A stretch of 64,000 nucleotides of DNA from contig CAWJSC010000005.1 in NCBI GenBank assembly GCA_963845425.1, positions 496,001-560,000 of the forward strand, in the 5' to 3' direction. The notes beneath the pieces were generated by a model. That model saw only the letters and a list, made by a program, of their open reading frames with translations, was not told the origin of the DNA and did no database searches. How positions within the stretch are numbered: the stretch's first letter is position 1; each line of letters starts with the position of its first letter. Position numbers and translations under genes: made by a program. This stretch comes from DATDAH01 sp963845425 (GTDB lineage Bacteria; Actinomycetota; Acidimicrobiia; Acidimicrobiales; DATDAH01). This document shows positions 8,578 through 17,851 of the stretch, piece by piece.

Positions 8578-10536
8578 TCAGGCGTAGCGGGCCTGGGCTT
8601 CGATCTCGCGGCCGTCCACGGAGCCGGTGACGACCACCGGTTCGCCCAGGCGGCCGAGGGTCCAGGACAGATCCGCAATGGTGCCGTCATCGACGCTGAT
8701 GGTGACGTCGACGTCGGCGCCCTCGTCCAGGAGTCCCTCTTCGTTGGCGGTCACCGTGCCGGTGACGGCGGCGTCGGTCGTCCAGCGGGCACCATCCATG
8801 GTCAGGTCGCCGTCGGGCGCCCGGAACCGGCCCCCACGGAGGCCGTACCCCCGGTCGAGGTAGAGCTCCCGGAGGCGGGCCAGCGCGTCGTTCACGGTGT
8901 CCACGGCGACGGCCACGACCCGGCGATCGGCCACGGACGCACCGTCCGAGGGGCCCGTGGCCGGAGTGGCGTCGGCAACGGTCCGCGGGAAGGCCGCGAC
9001 CCGGGGAAGGCTCGGGATGGCCGTGGCACACGACACGTCCCCGGCGTCGTGGTCCACCACGAAGCGGTTCACGAGCACCGAGGCGCAGGCGTTGGTGTCC
9101 CCGAGTGCCGTCACGTGGGTGGAGGCCGCTACCTCCACGAGGGTCGCGGAGGGCCCGATGGCCTCGGCGACGAGCGTGGCCTCGCCGATCGGCGTGATGG
9201 AGTCGAGGTCACCGGAGAGGATCAGCGTCGGCACGTCGGGGTACTCGAGGTCCGGATCGAGCACGGGGCCGTCGCCGGGGATCGCGGGCCACTCGATGCA
9301 GTCCCGGTAGGCCGATCCCGGGCTGTTGGCCCACTCGCCGACCGTGAACGGGGCGAAGGCGCCGGGGTTCTCCCGGGTGTAGTCCTCGATCGCCTGCTCG
9401 AACTGGGCGACCCGGTCTTCCGGCGGTGACACCATGTCGTAGAGCTGGTCGTAGTCGTTGCAGGTGACCGAGGCGTACTCGGCCTCGGAGGACTCGATGA
9501 GCGGGTACTCGTAGCCGGGGTCGTAGTTCTCCGCGGCCAGCCGCAGGAGGGGCAGCGGGTCGCCGTCGTCGAGCCAGGCCCGGCCCGCGGCGTCCAGGTC
9601 GCGGTAGATCGCCCGGTTGAAGGCGCCCGAGGCGGCGAGGTCGCTCAACGCACTCGGGTCGATCACGCTCCGGACCGGCGTCCCGTCGTAGCTGGCCGCG
9701 GTGCCGCGCAGGGGCTGCTCCCGTACGGCTTGGGTCAGGCGGGTGAGCGTGCCCTGTGTGTCGAGTTGCTCGCGGATGACCTCGGCCGCGGTCGGGTACC
9801 ACGGGTCCATCTCCTGAACCACGTAGGTCCCGTCGAGGATCAGGGTCGCCAGCTGGTCCCCGTGGCGGAGAGCGAACACCTGGGCGAACCAGGAGCCGTA
9901 GGAGTCCCCGTAGAGCGCCACGTCGTCGGGGGCGTCGAGGGCCTCGAGCAACTCGGACAGGTCGTCGGCGCCCTGGGCGGTCCCGTAGTCGTCGGCCCGC
10001 TCGCCCAGCAGACGGCCGCAGGCGCCCGTGTCCTCGACGTAGTCGCCCCGGTACGCCTGCAGGTCCGGGCAGTCGGCCGGTTCGGAGCGGCCCGTCCCCC
10101 GCAGGTCCATGAGGAGGAGGTCTCGGTGGTCCCGGAGCGGCGCGAACAGCTCGGTGTAGTAGTCCCGGCTGGCCGTCGTGGCGTAGCCCGGGCCCCCTTC
10201 CATGGCCACCAGCAGGCCCTCGGCGGGGCCGGGGTCCGAGCGCGGGTGCCACTCGAAGCCGATCTCGATCACCCCGGACCCCTCGTCGTCGCGGTCCCGG
10301 GGCGCGTCGATCGTGCCGCACCAGACACCGTCCAGGATCTCACAGGGTGTGAGCTCCAGATCACCCATCGTGACCGACTCGCCCTCCTCGGGCACGGGCG
10401 CACCGGCGTCGGTCACCGGCTCGGCCGGGTGAGGCCCGTCATCCGTGCAGGCGGCAGCCAGCAGCACCAATGAGCAGCAAGCAAGTATCCGGGCGAAGCG
10501 CAGGCCCGTTTCGTACCATGCCCGCAGGCTGGCCAA
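8578..10536 (-). CDS. secreted alpha/beta-hydrolase lipoprotein, S33 aminopeptidase-like
   Basis: 652 aa. An N-terminal signal with lipobox LLAAAC (Cys about residue 29) indicates a lipid-anchored exported protein. The alpha/beta-hydrolase core shows the oxyanion region MEGGPGYA (about 113), LMDLRGTGRSEP (about 140), the nucleophile elbow GDSYGSWFA (Ser about 210) and a late ILSGDLDSITPIGEA with the acid residue and a histidine in STHVTALG. This order is that of peptidase family S33 tripeptidyl/prolyl aminopeptidases. A C-terminal beta-rich extension of about 130 residues has no assignment. It is divergent from ftsK across about 45 bp. The exact substrate is unknown. Confidence 0.85.
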   Translation of the reverse strand: MASLRAWYETGLRFARILACCSLVLLAAACTDDGPHPAEPVTDAGAPVPEEGESVTMGDLELTPCEILDGVWCGTIDAPRDRDDEGSGVIEIGFEWHPRSDPGPAEGLLVAMEGGPGYATTASRDYYTELFAPLRDHRDLLLMDLRGTGRSEPADCPDLQAYRGDYVEDTGACGRLLGERADDYGTAQGADDLSELLEALDAPDDVALYGDSYGSWFAQVFALRHGDQLATLILDGTYVVQEMDPWYPTAAEVIREQLDTQGTLTRLTQAVREQPLRGTAASYDGTPVRSVIDPSALSDLAASGAFNRAIYRDLDAAGRAWLDDGDPLPLLRLAAENYDPGYEYPLIESSEAEYASVTCNDYDQLYDMVSPPEDRVAQFEQAIEDYTRENPGAFAPFTVGEWANSPGSAYRDCIEWPAIPGDGPVLDPDLEYPDVPTLILSGDLDSITPIGEATLVAEAIGPSATLVEVAASTHVTALGDTNACASVLVNRFVVDHDAGDVSCATAIPSLPRVAAFPRTVADATPATGPSDGASVADRRVVAVAVDTVNDALARLRELYLDRGYGLRGGRFRAPDGDLTMDGARWTTDAAVTGTVTANEEGLLDEGADVDVTISVDDGTIADLSWTLGRLGEPVVVTGSVDGREIEAQARYA

Positions 10537-10580
10537 CCTCCCCTGTGGCTGGTGGGGCTGCTGTTAACGTTGGGGGCACT

Positions 10581-12959
10581 GTGGCTTCTTCTTCGCGCAC
10601 CCGTCCGTCGAGCGCGTCGCGGTCCCGGACCGCCTCGTCCCGCCGCGGGGCCAAGCGGCCCGCCGCGGCCAAGAAGGCGCCGGCCCGCCGGGCTCCCGCC
10701 CGGAAGCCGGCGGCGCCGAGCAAGGTCGGCCTGGCCGTCAGCGACCGGGGTCGGGACCTGGCCGGTGTCCTGCTCATCGCCCTCGGCGTGCTCGGGGCCC
10801 TGGGGATCTACGGGGGCATCGCCGGACCGGCGGGGAACGCCGTGGACACCGCGAGCGGCGCGGTCATCGGCCTCGCCCGGTGGTTCGTGCCCCCGGCCCT
10901 GATCGTCTTCGGCGTCCTGCTGCTGCGCAACGTGCCCGAGGAGGACGGTCCCGGCTCCGACGACCCGCTGCTGGGCGTTCGTCTGGCCCTGGCCGCCGGC
11001 CTGATCACCATCGCCCTCACGGGGCTGCTGCACCTCAGCCAGGGTGAGCCGGCCTGGGGGGCGGCGGCCGAGGACTTCGTCGCGGCCGGCGGCGTCCTGG
11101 GCGCCGGCGTGGCCCGACCCCTCACCGCCGGCCTGGACCCCACCGGGGCCGTGCTGGCGCTGATCACCATCGGGGTGCTCGGCCTCGTCCTGGGCACCCG
11201 GGCGTCGGTCCACGCCTGGGGTCGCCGGGCCGGCGCCGGGATGTCGCCGCTGGCCCGGGGCCTGCGCAACAGCTTGGGCTCGCTGTTCCGGGTCGAGGGC
11301 CAGGGCGGGACCGAGGTGGAGCCCGAGGTCCAGAGCGGCTTCTTCGACCAGGAGGCCGAAGGCGCCGACGACGGGCCCGAGCCGCCCCTCGACGACGAGG
11401 TCATCGACCTGACGGACCCCGAGCTCGCCGCCGCGCTGTCCGACGTACCCGACGCCGCAGCCGACGACGTCGAGGCCGCCCCCCGTGCGCCCCGTGGTGC
11501 CTGGAAGTTGCCGCCCGCCCGACTGCTGGATCGCATGGGCAAGCAGGACGTGGACCGGCGCCTGGTCGAGGAGACCGGCCGTCGCCTCGAGGCCGCGCTG
11601 GCCGAGCACGACGTCCAGACCCGCCTGGTCGGCATGGTCGTGGGCCCCACCGTCACCCGCTTCGAGCTGGAGCTGGGCCCCGGGGTGAAGGTGGCCCGGG
11701 TCACCAGCCTGCACAAGGACATCGCCTACGCGATGGCCAGCCCCGACGTCCGCATCCTCGCCCCCATCCCCGGCAAGCAGGCCATCGGGGTCGAGGTGCC
11801 CAACATCAAGCGTGAGGTCGTCGCCCTCGGCGACCTCATGGCCGCCCCGGAGACCCGGGCCGCGACCACGCCGCTGGCCGTGCCCATGGGCCGCGACATC
11901 GGCGGGCGGACCCACGTCTCGGACCTGGCCAAGATGCCCCACATCCTCATCGCCGGCGCCACCGGGGCGGGCAAGTCGTCCTGCATCAACTCGATCATCA
12001 CCTCGGTGCTCATGCGCACGACGCCCGACGAGGTGCGCATGATCCTGGTCGACCCCAAGATGGTCGAGCTGGGCCAGTACGACCGCCTGCCCCATCTGCT
12101 CACCCAGGTCGTGGTCGACCCCAAGAAGGCTGCCAACGCGCTGGCCTGGGCCACCCGGGAGATGGACCGGCGCTACGAGGTCCTCCACAAGGTCGGTGTG
12201 CGCGACCTCGGCGGCTACAACGCCGCGGTCGACGCCGGTCACCTCGATCCCGACGTCAACGACCAGCCCTACGAGCGGCTGCCATACATCCTCGTCGTGG
12301 TCGACGAGCTCAATGACCTGATGATGGTGGCCGCCCGCGACGTCGAGGACTCGATCTGCCGCATCGCCCAGAAGGCCCGGGCCGTGGGCATCCACCTGGT
12401 CATCGCCACCCAGCGCCCGTCGGTCAACGTCATCACCGGCGTGATCAAGGCCAACGTGCCCGCCCGCCTGGCCTTCGCCGTGTCCAGCCTGGCCGACAGC
12501 CGGGTCATCCTCGACCAGCCCGGCGCCGAGCGCCTGGTTGGCCAGGGCGACATGCTCCTGGTGGACGCCAACAGCAGCATCCCGCACCGCCTCCAGGGGG
12601 CGTGGGTCACCGAGGAGGAGGTCCGCCAGGTGGTGGGCCACTGGCGCCGCCAGTCTCCGGAGGTCCAGTACGTCGAGGGCGTCGAGGGCGACACCAGCGG
12701 CGGCTCCGGTGGGGGCGGTGGCGGCGGAGGCGACGATGACGACGACCTGCTCGTGGCCGCCATGGACCTGGTCGTGCGCTCCCAGCTCGGCTCCACCTCG
12801 ATGCTGCAGCGGAAGCTGCGGGTGGGCTTCGCCCGGGCGGGCCGGATCATGGACCTGCTGGAGCAGCGGGGCGTGGTCGGTCCCTCCGAGGGCTCCAAGG
12901 CCCGCGCCGTGCTCATGACCGAGACCGAGCTGGACGAGATCCAGGGCAACGCCGAGTAA
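10581..12959 (+). CDS. ftsK: DNA translocase FtsK/SpoIIIE
   Basis: 792 aa from the GTG at 10581. A longer frame to 10470 overlaps the divergent lipoprotein and is rejected. A -10 like TAACGT (10565-10570) lies 10 nt before the start. After a basic Ala/Arg-rich N-terminus come four membrane segments (about residues 50-210), an acidic linker, and the motor: Walker A GATGAGKSS (about 460), Walker B ILVVVDELNDLMM (about 570), and ATQRPSVNVITG. A Gly-rich and Asp-rich linker precedes the C-terminal winged-helix gamma domain (STSMLQRKLRVGFARA, about 735), which reads chromosome polarity sequences. FtsK couples division with chromosome dimer resolution. Confidence 0.95.
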   Translation: MASSSRTRPSSASRSRTASSRRGAKRPAAAKKAPARRAPARKPAAPSKVGLAVSDRGRDLAGVLLIALGVLGALGIYGGIAGPAGNAVDTASGAVIGLARWFVPPALIVFGVLLLRNVPEEDGPGSDDPLLGVRLALAAGLITIALTGLLHLSQGEPAWGAAAEDFVAAGGVLGAGVARPLTAGLDPTGAVLALITIGVLGLVLGTRASVHAWGRRAGAGMSPLARGLRNSLGSLFRVEGQGGTEVEPEVQSGFFDQEAEGADDGPEPPLDDEVIDLTDPELAAALSDVPDAAADDVEAAPRAPRGAWKLPPARLLDRMGKQDVDRRLVEETGRRLEAALAEHDVQTRLVGMVVGPTVTRFELELGPGVKVARVTSLHKDIAYAMASPDVRILAPIPGKQAIGVEVPNIKREVVALGDLMAAPETRAATTPLAVPMGRDIGGRTHVSDLAKMPHILIAGATGAGKSSCINSIITSVLMRTTPDEVRMILVDPKMVELGQYDRLPHLLTQVVVDPKKAANALAWATREMDRRYEVLHKVGVRDLGGYNAAVDAGHLDPDVNDQPYERLPYILVVVDELNDLMMVAARDVEDSICRIAQKARAVGIHLVIATQRPSVNVITGVIKANVPARLAFAVSSLADSRVILDQPGAERLVGQGDMLLVDANSSIPHRLQGAWVTEEEVRQVVGHWRRQSPEVQYVEGVEGDTSGGSGGGGGGGGDDDDDLLVAAMDLVVRSQLGSTSMLQRKLRVGFARAGRIMDLLEQRGVVGPSEGSKARAVLMTETELDEIQGNAE

Positions 12960-12964
12960 GGACC

Positions 12965-14158
12965 TCAGCCCGTCAGCGTGGCCTCGCCCGTGCGGCGGGC
13001 GTTGAACCTGAAGCCACCTCCGCTCCAGGGGCAGTCCGCGGCGCGCCCGGCGGCGGTCACCTCACCCCGGATCGTGCCAACGGACGTCATGGCCAGGGCC
13101 TGGCCGTCCTCGTCCACGTCGGTCACGGTCCACGTGGTGCGGTAGTCGATGGTGGCACTTCCGGCCAGGATGAGCTCACCGGTGGCAGTGTTGGTGCAGT
13201 CGGGACTCTCCTGGGTCACCACCAGATAGCGTCCTGGGCCGGCCGGCGTCCAGTCGTTGCCGGACTCGGAGTTGGTGCAGACACCCGATGGGCGGCACCG
13301 CAGGCTGATGGTCCCGGGCTCCTGGGCTCCGAGGGGCACCTGGGTGGTGTTGGTCGAGCTCTGGACCTCACTGGTGCTCGTCCACTCGCCGGCGATGTCG
13401 GCCGTGGCGAGAGCGAGGTCCTGGGCGGACTCGACAACGGCCCTGGGCCGGGGGACCCGGATGCGGACGGGGGAGCCGAAGTCTTCGAAGTCCAGGGTGA
13501 CGGTGACCGTCTGGCCGTTACCGAGGGCGATGTCGGTGGTCATGCGTCGGACCACGTTGTCGTCGTCGATCCAGACGTCGACCACGAGGGAGTCGGTGCC
13601 GAGGCGGTCGATCGCGGCTTGCAGGGCGGCGCGGTCGGCGCCGTCGAGGGCGTCGAGGGCGGCCTGGAGGTCGACGGTGACCTGGTAGTGGGTCGCGGGG
13701 ACCCCGCCGACGTCGTCGTCGCCCACGATGTCGATGTCGCCGTCGGCGCCGTTCAGGACCTGCAGGGCCTGCAGGGGTTGGAGGAACAACACGATGGTGG
13801 CCACGTCGGGCAGGCCGTCGAGGTCCTGGGTGTAGGTGCCGTTCCGGCCGACGTAGGTGTCCTCGCCGTCGACGATCACCGACGTGGTCTCACCGTCGAG
13901 GTCGACCTCGACCTCGCTGAGGAGGTTCTCGAAGTCCACCTGGCCGGTGCCGTCGTCGTCGCCGAGGCCCTCGAGGGTGACCAGGACCTGGGCGGTGCCT
14001 TGGCTGAACGTGGCCTGGGCGGCGCCCAGGACGATGCGCTGCGCCTCGGCCTGGGCGTCGTCGCCGCCGCACGCGACCACCCCCGAGATCACCAGGGTCC
14101 CCGCCAGCGCGAGCGCCGATCGCCGAACCGTCGTGTGCCGCCTGACCCGTCCGCCCAT
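12965..14158 (-). CDS. LppX/LprG-like lipoprotein
   Basis: 397 aa from the ATG at 14158; a longer frame to 14542 lies over the kinase gene and is rejected. Signal peptide ALALAGTLVISGVVAC gives a lipobox cysteine near residue 27. The next 220 residues (SQGTAQVLVTLEG, YVGRNGTYTQDLDGLP, THYQVTVDLQAALDAL, VVRRMTTDIALGNG) look like the LolA/LppX-type half-barrel of actinobacterial lipoproteins. A separate C-terminal domain of about 120 residues contains four cysteines (CRPSGVC, CTN, ADCPW), probably disulfide bonded. It sits 5 bp after the ftsK stop on the opposite strand. It may form a unit with the kinase gene upstream of it. Function unknown. Confidence 0.7.
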   Translation of the reverse strand: MGGRVRRHTTVRRSALALAGTLVISGVVACGGDDAQAEAQRIVLGAAQATFSQGTAQVLVTLEGLGDDDGTGQVDFENLLSEVEVDLDGETTSVIVDGEDTYVGRNGTYTQDLDGLPDVATIVLFLQPLQALQVLNGADGDIDIVGDDDVGGVPATHYQVTVDLQAALDALDGADRAALQAAIDRLGTDSLVVDVWIDDDNVVRRMTTDIALGNGQTVTVTLDFEDFGSPVRIRVPRPRAVVESAQDLALATADIAGEWTSTSEVQSSTNTTQVPLGAQEPGTISLRCRPSGVCTNSESGNDWTPAGPGRYLVVTQESPDCTNTATGELILAGSATIDYRTTWTVTDVDEDGQALAMTSVGTIRGEVTAAGRAADCPWSGGGFRFNARRTGEATLTG

Positions 14159-14198
14159 GGTCCCCCCCCGTACGCCTGCCCAAAAAGGTAGCAGACGC

Positions 14199-15842
14199 TC
14201 AGCCGTCGATCCGCTGCGCGAAGTACTCGACGACGAAGAGGGTGCGGCCGTCACCGCCGAGGGCGGCACCGACGCCGATGACGTTCCAGTCACCGCGGTC
14301 CAGGTTGTCCCGGGTAGCGGAGGAGGCCAGCGAGTCCTGCTGGATCGAGGCCACCGAGTCCCCGCTGAGCACGTTCTCGCCGAGGATCGCCCACCGCCCG
14401 GGGTGGCGAGCGCCGACCGCCTCGAGGTCGCTGCGCACGAGGGCGTCCGCTTCGGCCGCCACCTGAGCCTGTCGGGTGGCCTCGGCCGCCAACTGCCGGT
14501 CGACGGGTAGCGGGCTGAGGCCCTCGTCCTCCCGCTGGGCATTGACCAGGTCGGTCAACTCGGCGGCGGCCGCTCGGGCGTCGGGCAGGGTGGTGGCCGT
14601 GGTGCTTGCGTCATCGGCGGACGAGGGCGGGTCTTCGTCCCCCGGGAGGAGGAACACGGCCGCGCCGGCCAACACCACGACGCCGACCAGGGCCACGAGG
14701 ACGAGGACAGGCCACCGCCGCCGCCGGCGCTTCGCCGGGACCGGCGGGGCTGCCCGCTCGTCCACCGGGGCCGCCCCGGGTGGGGCGATCTGCTCGTCGG
14801 TTCGGCCCCGGATGGTTCGGCCGCCGTCGTCGCCCGGCGCGCCCGGTCGGGCGATGGTCCCGGCCGGGTCCGTCGTCGCCCCACCACCGGCGGCGTCGCC
14901 GGTGACCTTGTCCACGTCGGTTCCGGAGGGCATGGCCGCCCGCCGGGCGGCGGCCACGGACTCGCGGCCGCTGACGCGCATGACCGAGGACGGGACCCCG
15001 GCGTCGGCCTGGGCCGAGCGCAGGGCCTCGCCGAACTCGGCCATCGACGCCGGTCGGTCCCCGGGGGCCTTGGCCATGGACCGCTCGATGGCGGCACAGA
15101 CACCGTCTGGGATGCCCCGGCCCCGCAGGTCGGGCACCGGCTCGTCACTGATCCGACCGAGCAGCGGCAGGAGGCTCTCGTCGGTGGGCCGCCAGAACGG
15201 GGCCGCGCCCGTCAGGAGCGTGTAGAGGCACGAACCGAGGGAGTAGAGGTCCGAGCGAGCGGAGGCGGGGGCGCCGTCGAGGATCTCGGGCGGCGCGTGC
15301 AGGATCGTCGCCGTCACCACCCCCGTGGTCTTCGCCTGCTCACCGAAGCGGGCCAGGCCGAAGTCGCTCAGGCAGGGCTCCCCGAAGGGGGACATGAGGA
15401 CGTTGGCGGGCTTGACGTCCCGGTGCAGCACCGTCGCCTCGTGGGCCGTCTCGAGCGCGCCCGCCAGCTTGACCCCGATGTCGACGGTGTCTTCCCAGGC
15501 CAGCGGCCCGTCGTGGTCGAGACGGTCGTCCAGGGTGCCGCCGGGCATGTACTCCATGACGAGGAAGGGCCGGCCGTCATCGGTCACGCCGGCGTCGAAG
15601 ATGGTCACGATGTTGGGGTGTGACGACAGCATCCCCATGGCTGCGCACTCGCGCTCGAAGCGTTCGATGCTGTGGGGATCGCCCTTGGGATCGAGGAGCT
15701 TCACCGCGACGGTCCGACCGAAGCGGGGCTGGAACGCCCGGTAGACGGTGGCGAAGCCACCGCGGCCGATCTCCTCCATCGCCTCGAGCGCCTCGAGGCC
15801 GGCACCGGTGCGGTCGGGAGGCTCGGGGTCGGTCACGGGCAC
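14199..15842 (-). CDS. membrane Ser/Thr protein kinase with extracytoplasmic CAP domain
   Basis: About 547 aa, start taken at the GTG at 15842 (15836 is equally possible). Kinase motifs occur in order: GRGGFATVYRA (ATP loop), VAVKLLD (Lys), HRDVKPANVL (catalytic loop), SDFGLAR (Mg loop) and HAPPEIL. A Pro/Ala-rich juxtamembrane stretch and KRRRRRW lead into one membrane helix (PVLVLVALVGVVVLAGAAVFLL). Outside the membrane are about 125 residues resembling a CAP/SCP-like domain: LTDLVNAQREDEGLSPLPVD, ARHPGRWAILGENV, and WNVIGVGAALGGDGRTLFVVEYFA. PASTA repeats, usual for such kinases, are absent. A minus-strand -10 TACACT lies at 15877-15872. Confidence 0.85.
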   Translation of the reverse strand: MPVTDPEPPDRTGAGLEALEAMEEIGRGGFATVYRAFQPRFGRTVAVKLLDPKGDPHSIERFERECAAMGMLSSHPNIVTIFDAGVTDDGRPFLVMEYMPGGTLDDRLDHDGPLAWEDTVDIGVKLAGALETAHEATVLHRDVKPANVLMSPFGEPCLSDFGLARFGEQAKTTGVVTATILHAPPEILDGAPASARSDLYSLGSCLYTLLTGAAPFWRPTDESLLPLLGRISDEPVPDLRGRGIPDGVCAAIERSMAKAPGDRPASMAEFGEALRSAQADAGVPSSVMRVSGRESVAAARRAAMPSGTDVDKVTGDAAGGGATTDPAGTIARPGAPGDDGGRTIRGRTDEQIAPPGAAPVDERAAPPVPAKRRRRRWPVLVLVALVGVVVLAGAAVFLLPGDEDPPSSADDASTTATTLPDARAAAAELTDLVNAQREDEGLSPLPVDRQLAAEATRQAQVAAEADALVRSDLEAVGARHPGRWAILGENVLSGDSVASIQQDSLASSATRDNLDRGDWNVIGVGAALGGDGRTLFVVEYFAQRIDG

Positions 15843-15899
15843 GGGTGGGGGTGGTCGGACGGGGTCGCCGGAGTGTAGGACAGCGGGCCGGACGGTCTG

Positions 15900-15935
15900 G
15901 GCTACCGGCCCACCCACAGGGGGCGCCGGTAGCCT
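15900..15935 (+). promoter_or_regulatory. rimO promoter with flanking palindrome
   Basis: GGCTACCGGC (15900-15909) and GCCGGTAGCC (15925-15934) form a perfect 10-bp inverted repeat with 15 bp between. The right arm contains the -10 box TAGCCT (15930-15935), placed 8 nt before the rimO ATG, so a protein bound here would cover the promoter. It could also act on the divergent kinase gene. The regulator is unknown. Confidence 0.5.
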
Positions 15936-15943
15936 CTGAGCGC

Positions 15944-17191
15944 ATGGGGTCCCGGTTCTGGGTGGAGACCCTCGGCTGTCCCAAGAACCAGGTCGACTCC
16001 GACAAGCTGGTGGGGGTGCTCGAGGCCGACGGCTACGCCGCGGCCGACGACCCGGCGGACGCCGACCTGGTCGTGGTCAACACCTGCGCCTTCGTCGAGG
16101 AGGCCCGCCAGGAGTCCATCGACACCATCCTGGCCTTCTCCGACAAGCGGGCGCCCGGGGCCAAGCTGGTCGTGACCGGCTGCATGGCCGAGCGCTACAA
16201 GGAGGAGCTGGCGGAGGCTCTTCCGGAGGTCGACCTCGTCGCTCCCTTCGGTGTGCCGGTGACCATCGGCCGCAAGGGGGAGCCGCCGGCGCCGACCGTT
16301 CCCTCCCTCGACCTGCTGGAGCTGCCCCGCCCGCCGGCCTCGGCCCCCTGGGCCTACGTGAAGGTGGCCGAGGGCTGTGACCGGGCCTGTGGCTTCTGTG
16401 CCATCCCCAGCTTCCGCGGCCCGCAGCGGTCCCGCTCCGCCGAGTCGATCCTGACCGAGGTCGACGACCTCGGCGCCCGCGAGATCGTGCTCGTGGCCCA
16501 GGACCTCGCCCGCTACGGGCTGGATCAGGGCCAGGGGGCCAAGGCCCTCGTGCCCCTCATCGACCGGGTGGCCGACAAGGTCGACCGGGTCCGCCTGCTC
16601 TACCTCTACCCGTCGGACCTCGACGCCGCCCTGATCGACGCCGTGCTCTGCACCGGGGTGCCGTACTTCGACCTGTCGCTCCAGCACGTGTCCCGCCCGC
16701 TGCTTCGGCGGATGCGTCGCTGGGGCGACGACGAGCAGTTCCGGGCCACCATCGCGGCCATCCGGGAGCGGGAGCCGGCGGCGACGTTCCGCTCCAACTT
16801 CATCGTCGGCTACCCCGGCGAGACCGAAGCGGACCACGACCGCCTCCTGGCCTTCGTCGACGAGGTGCGCCTGGACTGGTGCGGCTTCTTCGCCTTCTCC
16901 GAGGAGGAGGGGACCCTGGCCGCCACCCAGGACGGGACGGTCGCCCCCGAGCTGATGGCCGAGCGCCTGCGGGAGCTGGGCGAGCTCCAGGACCGCATCA
17001 CCGCCGAGCGCCGGGCCGACCTGATCGGCGCCCGCGTCGAGGTCCTGGTGGACGAGGCGGGCGTCGGGCGGACCTACCGGGAGGCCCCGGAGATCGACGG
17101 CGTCGTCCTGGTGGCCGATGATCTCCCCGTGGGGGAGTTCGCAACGGTCGAGATCTCGGCGTCTCTGGGCCCGGATCTGGTGGCGACGTGA
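15944..17191 (+). CDS. rimO: ribosomal protein S12 methylthiotransferase
   Basis: 415 aa radical SAM enzyme that methylthiolates an aspartate of ribosomal protein S12. The N-terminal UPF0004 domain begins FWVETLGCPKNQVDSD, and NTCAFVEEARQESIDTIL is typical of RimO rather than MiaB. The radical-SAM motif CDRACGFCAIP is near residue 145, followed by FRGPQRSRS. LYLYPSDLD and SLQHVSRPLLRRMRR follow, and a C-terminal TRAM-like region completes it. Its start overlaps nothing upstream, and the promoter is probably leaderless. pgsA overlaps its end by four bases. The paralogue miaB is at 24.4 kb. Confidence 0.95.
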   Translation: MGSRFWVETLGCPKNQVDSDKLVGVLEADGYAAADDPADADLVVVNTCAFVEEARQESIDTILAFSDKRAPGAKLVVTGCMAERYKEELAEALPEVDLVAPFGVPVTIGRKGEPPAPTVPSLDLLELPRPPASAPWAYVKVAEGCDRACGFCAIPSFRGPQRSRSAESILTEVDDLGAREIVLVAQDLARYGLDQGQGAKALVPLIDRVADKVDRVRLLYLYPSDLDAALIDAVLCTGVPYFDLSLQHVSRPLLRRMRRWGDDEQFRATIAAIREREPAATFRSNFIVGYPGETEADHDRLLAFVDEVRLDWCGFFAFSEEEGTLAATQDGTVAPELMAERLRELGELQDRITAERRADLIGARVEVLVDEAGVGRTYREAPEIDGVVLVADDLPVGEFATVEISASLGPDLVAT

Positions 17192-17820
17192 CCGGGGGTG
17201 CGTCGGAGGGGGGTGCGTCCTGGGTGCCCGAGCCCGAGGTGACCACGGCGTACGGCCCGTCGGCCCTGCGCACTCCGGCCAACTTCGTCACCGTCACCCG
17301 GCTGCTGGTCTCCCCGGTCCTGTTCGGCCTCATCGCCGACGAGGGCGCCAGCTGGCTGACGTTCTGGCTCTGGGTGGCGCTGGCCGCCACCGACGGGGTC
17401 GACGGCTGGATCGCCCGACGCCACGGCACCACCCGCTCGGGGGCCTTCCTCGACCCGCTGGCCGACAAGGTCCTCGTCTTCGGGGCCATGACCATGCTGG
17501 TGGCGATCGACGTGTTCTGGTGGCTGCCGGTCGCCCTCATCGGCGCCCGGGAGCTGGCGGTCAGCATGCTGCGCATCCAGTACGGGCGCCGCGGCCTGGC
17601 CATTCCCGCGACGAAGGGGGCCAAGCTCAAGACCCTCGTGCAGGCGTTGGCCGTCGGGACCGCGCTGTGGCCGGGTGGCGCCCAGGGCGTCAAGGAGTGG
17701 CTGGCGCCCACGCTCCTCGGCATCGCCGTCGTGCTCACGCTGGTCACGGGCTGGCAGTACTTCCGGGCGGGCAGCCGCCTGACCACCCGGTCCGGCCAGC
17801 GGGGGACCGACACCGCGTGA
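17188..17820 (+). CDS. pgsA: CDP-diacylglycerol-glycerol-3-phosphate 3-phosphatidyltransferase
   Basis: 210 aa integral membrane enzyme for phosphatidylglycerolphosphate synthesis. The CDP-alcohol phosphotransferase signature is present as DGVDGWIARRHG followed by GAFLDPLADK, with all four conserved aspartates. Hydrophobic segments surround it (about residues 35-65, 100-125, 170-195). The GTG start overlaps the rimO stop by four bases. The rimO-pgsA-cinA order is common in actinobacteria upstream of recA, which fits. Substrate could be another alcohol, but the context favours PgsA. Confidence 0.88.
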   Translation: MTGGASEGGASWVPEPEVTTAYGPSALRTPANFVTVTRLLVSPVLFGLIADEGASWLTFWLWVALAATDGVDGWIARRHGTTRSGAFLDPLADKVLVFGAMTMLVAIDVFWWLPVALIGARELAVSMLRIQYGRRGLAIPATKGAKLKTLVQALAVGTALWPGGAQGVKEWLAPTLLGIAVVLTLVTGWQYFRAGSRLTTRSGQRGTDTA

Positions 17821-17851
17821 CCCCTCTGCGGGCGGAAAGGCGACCGACAGC

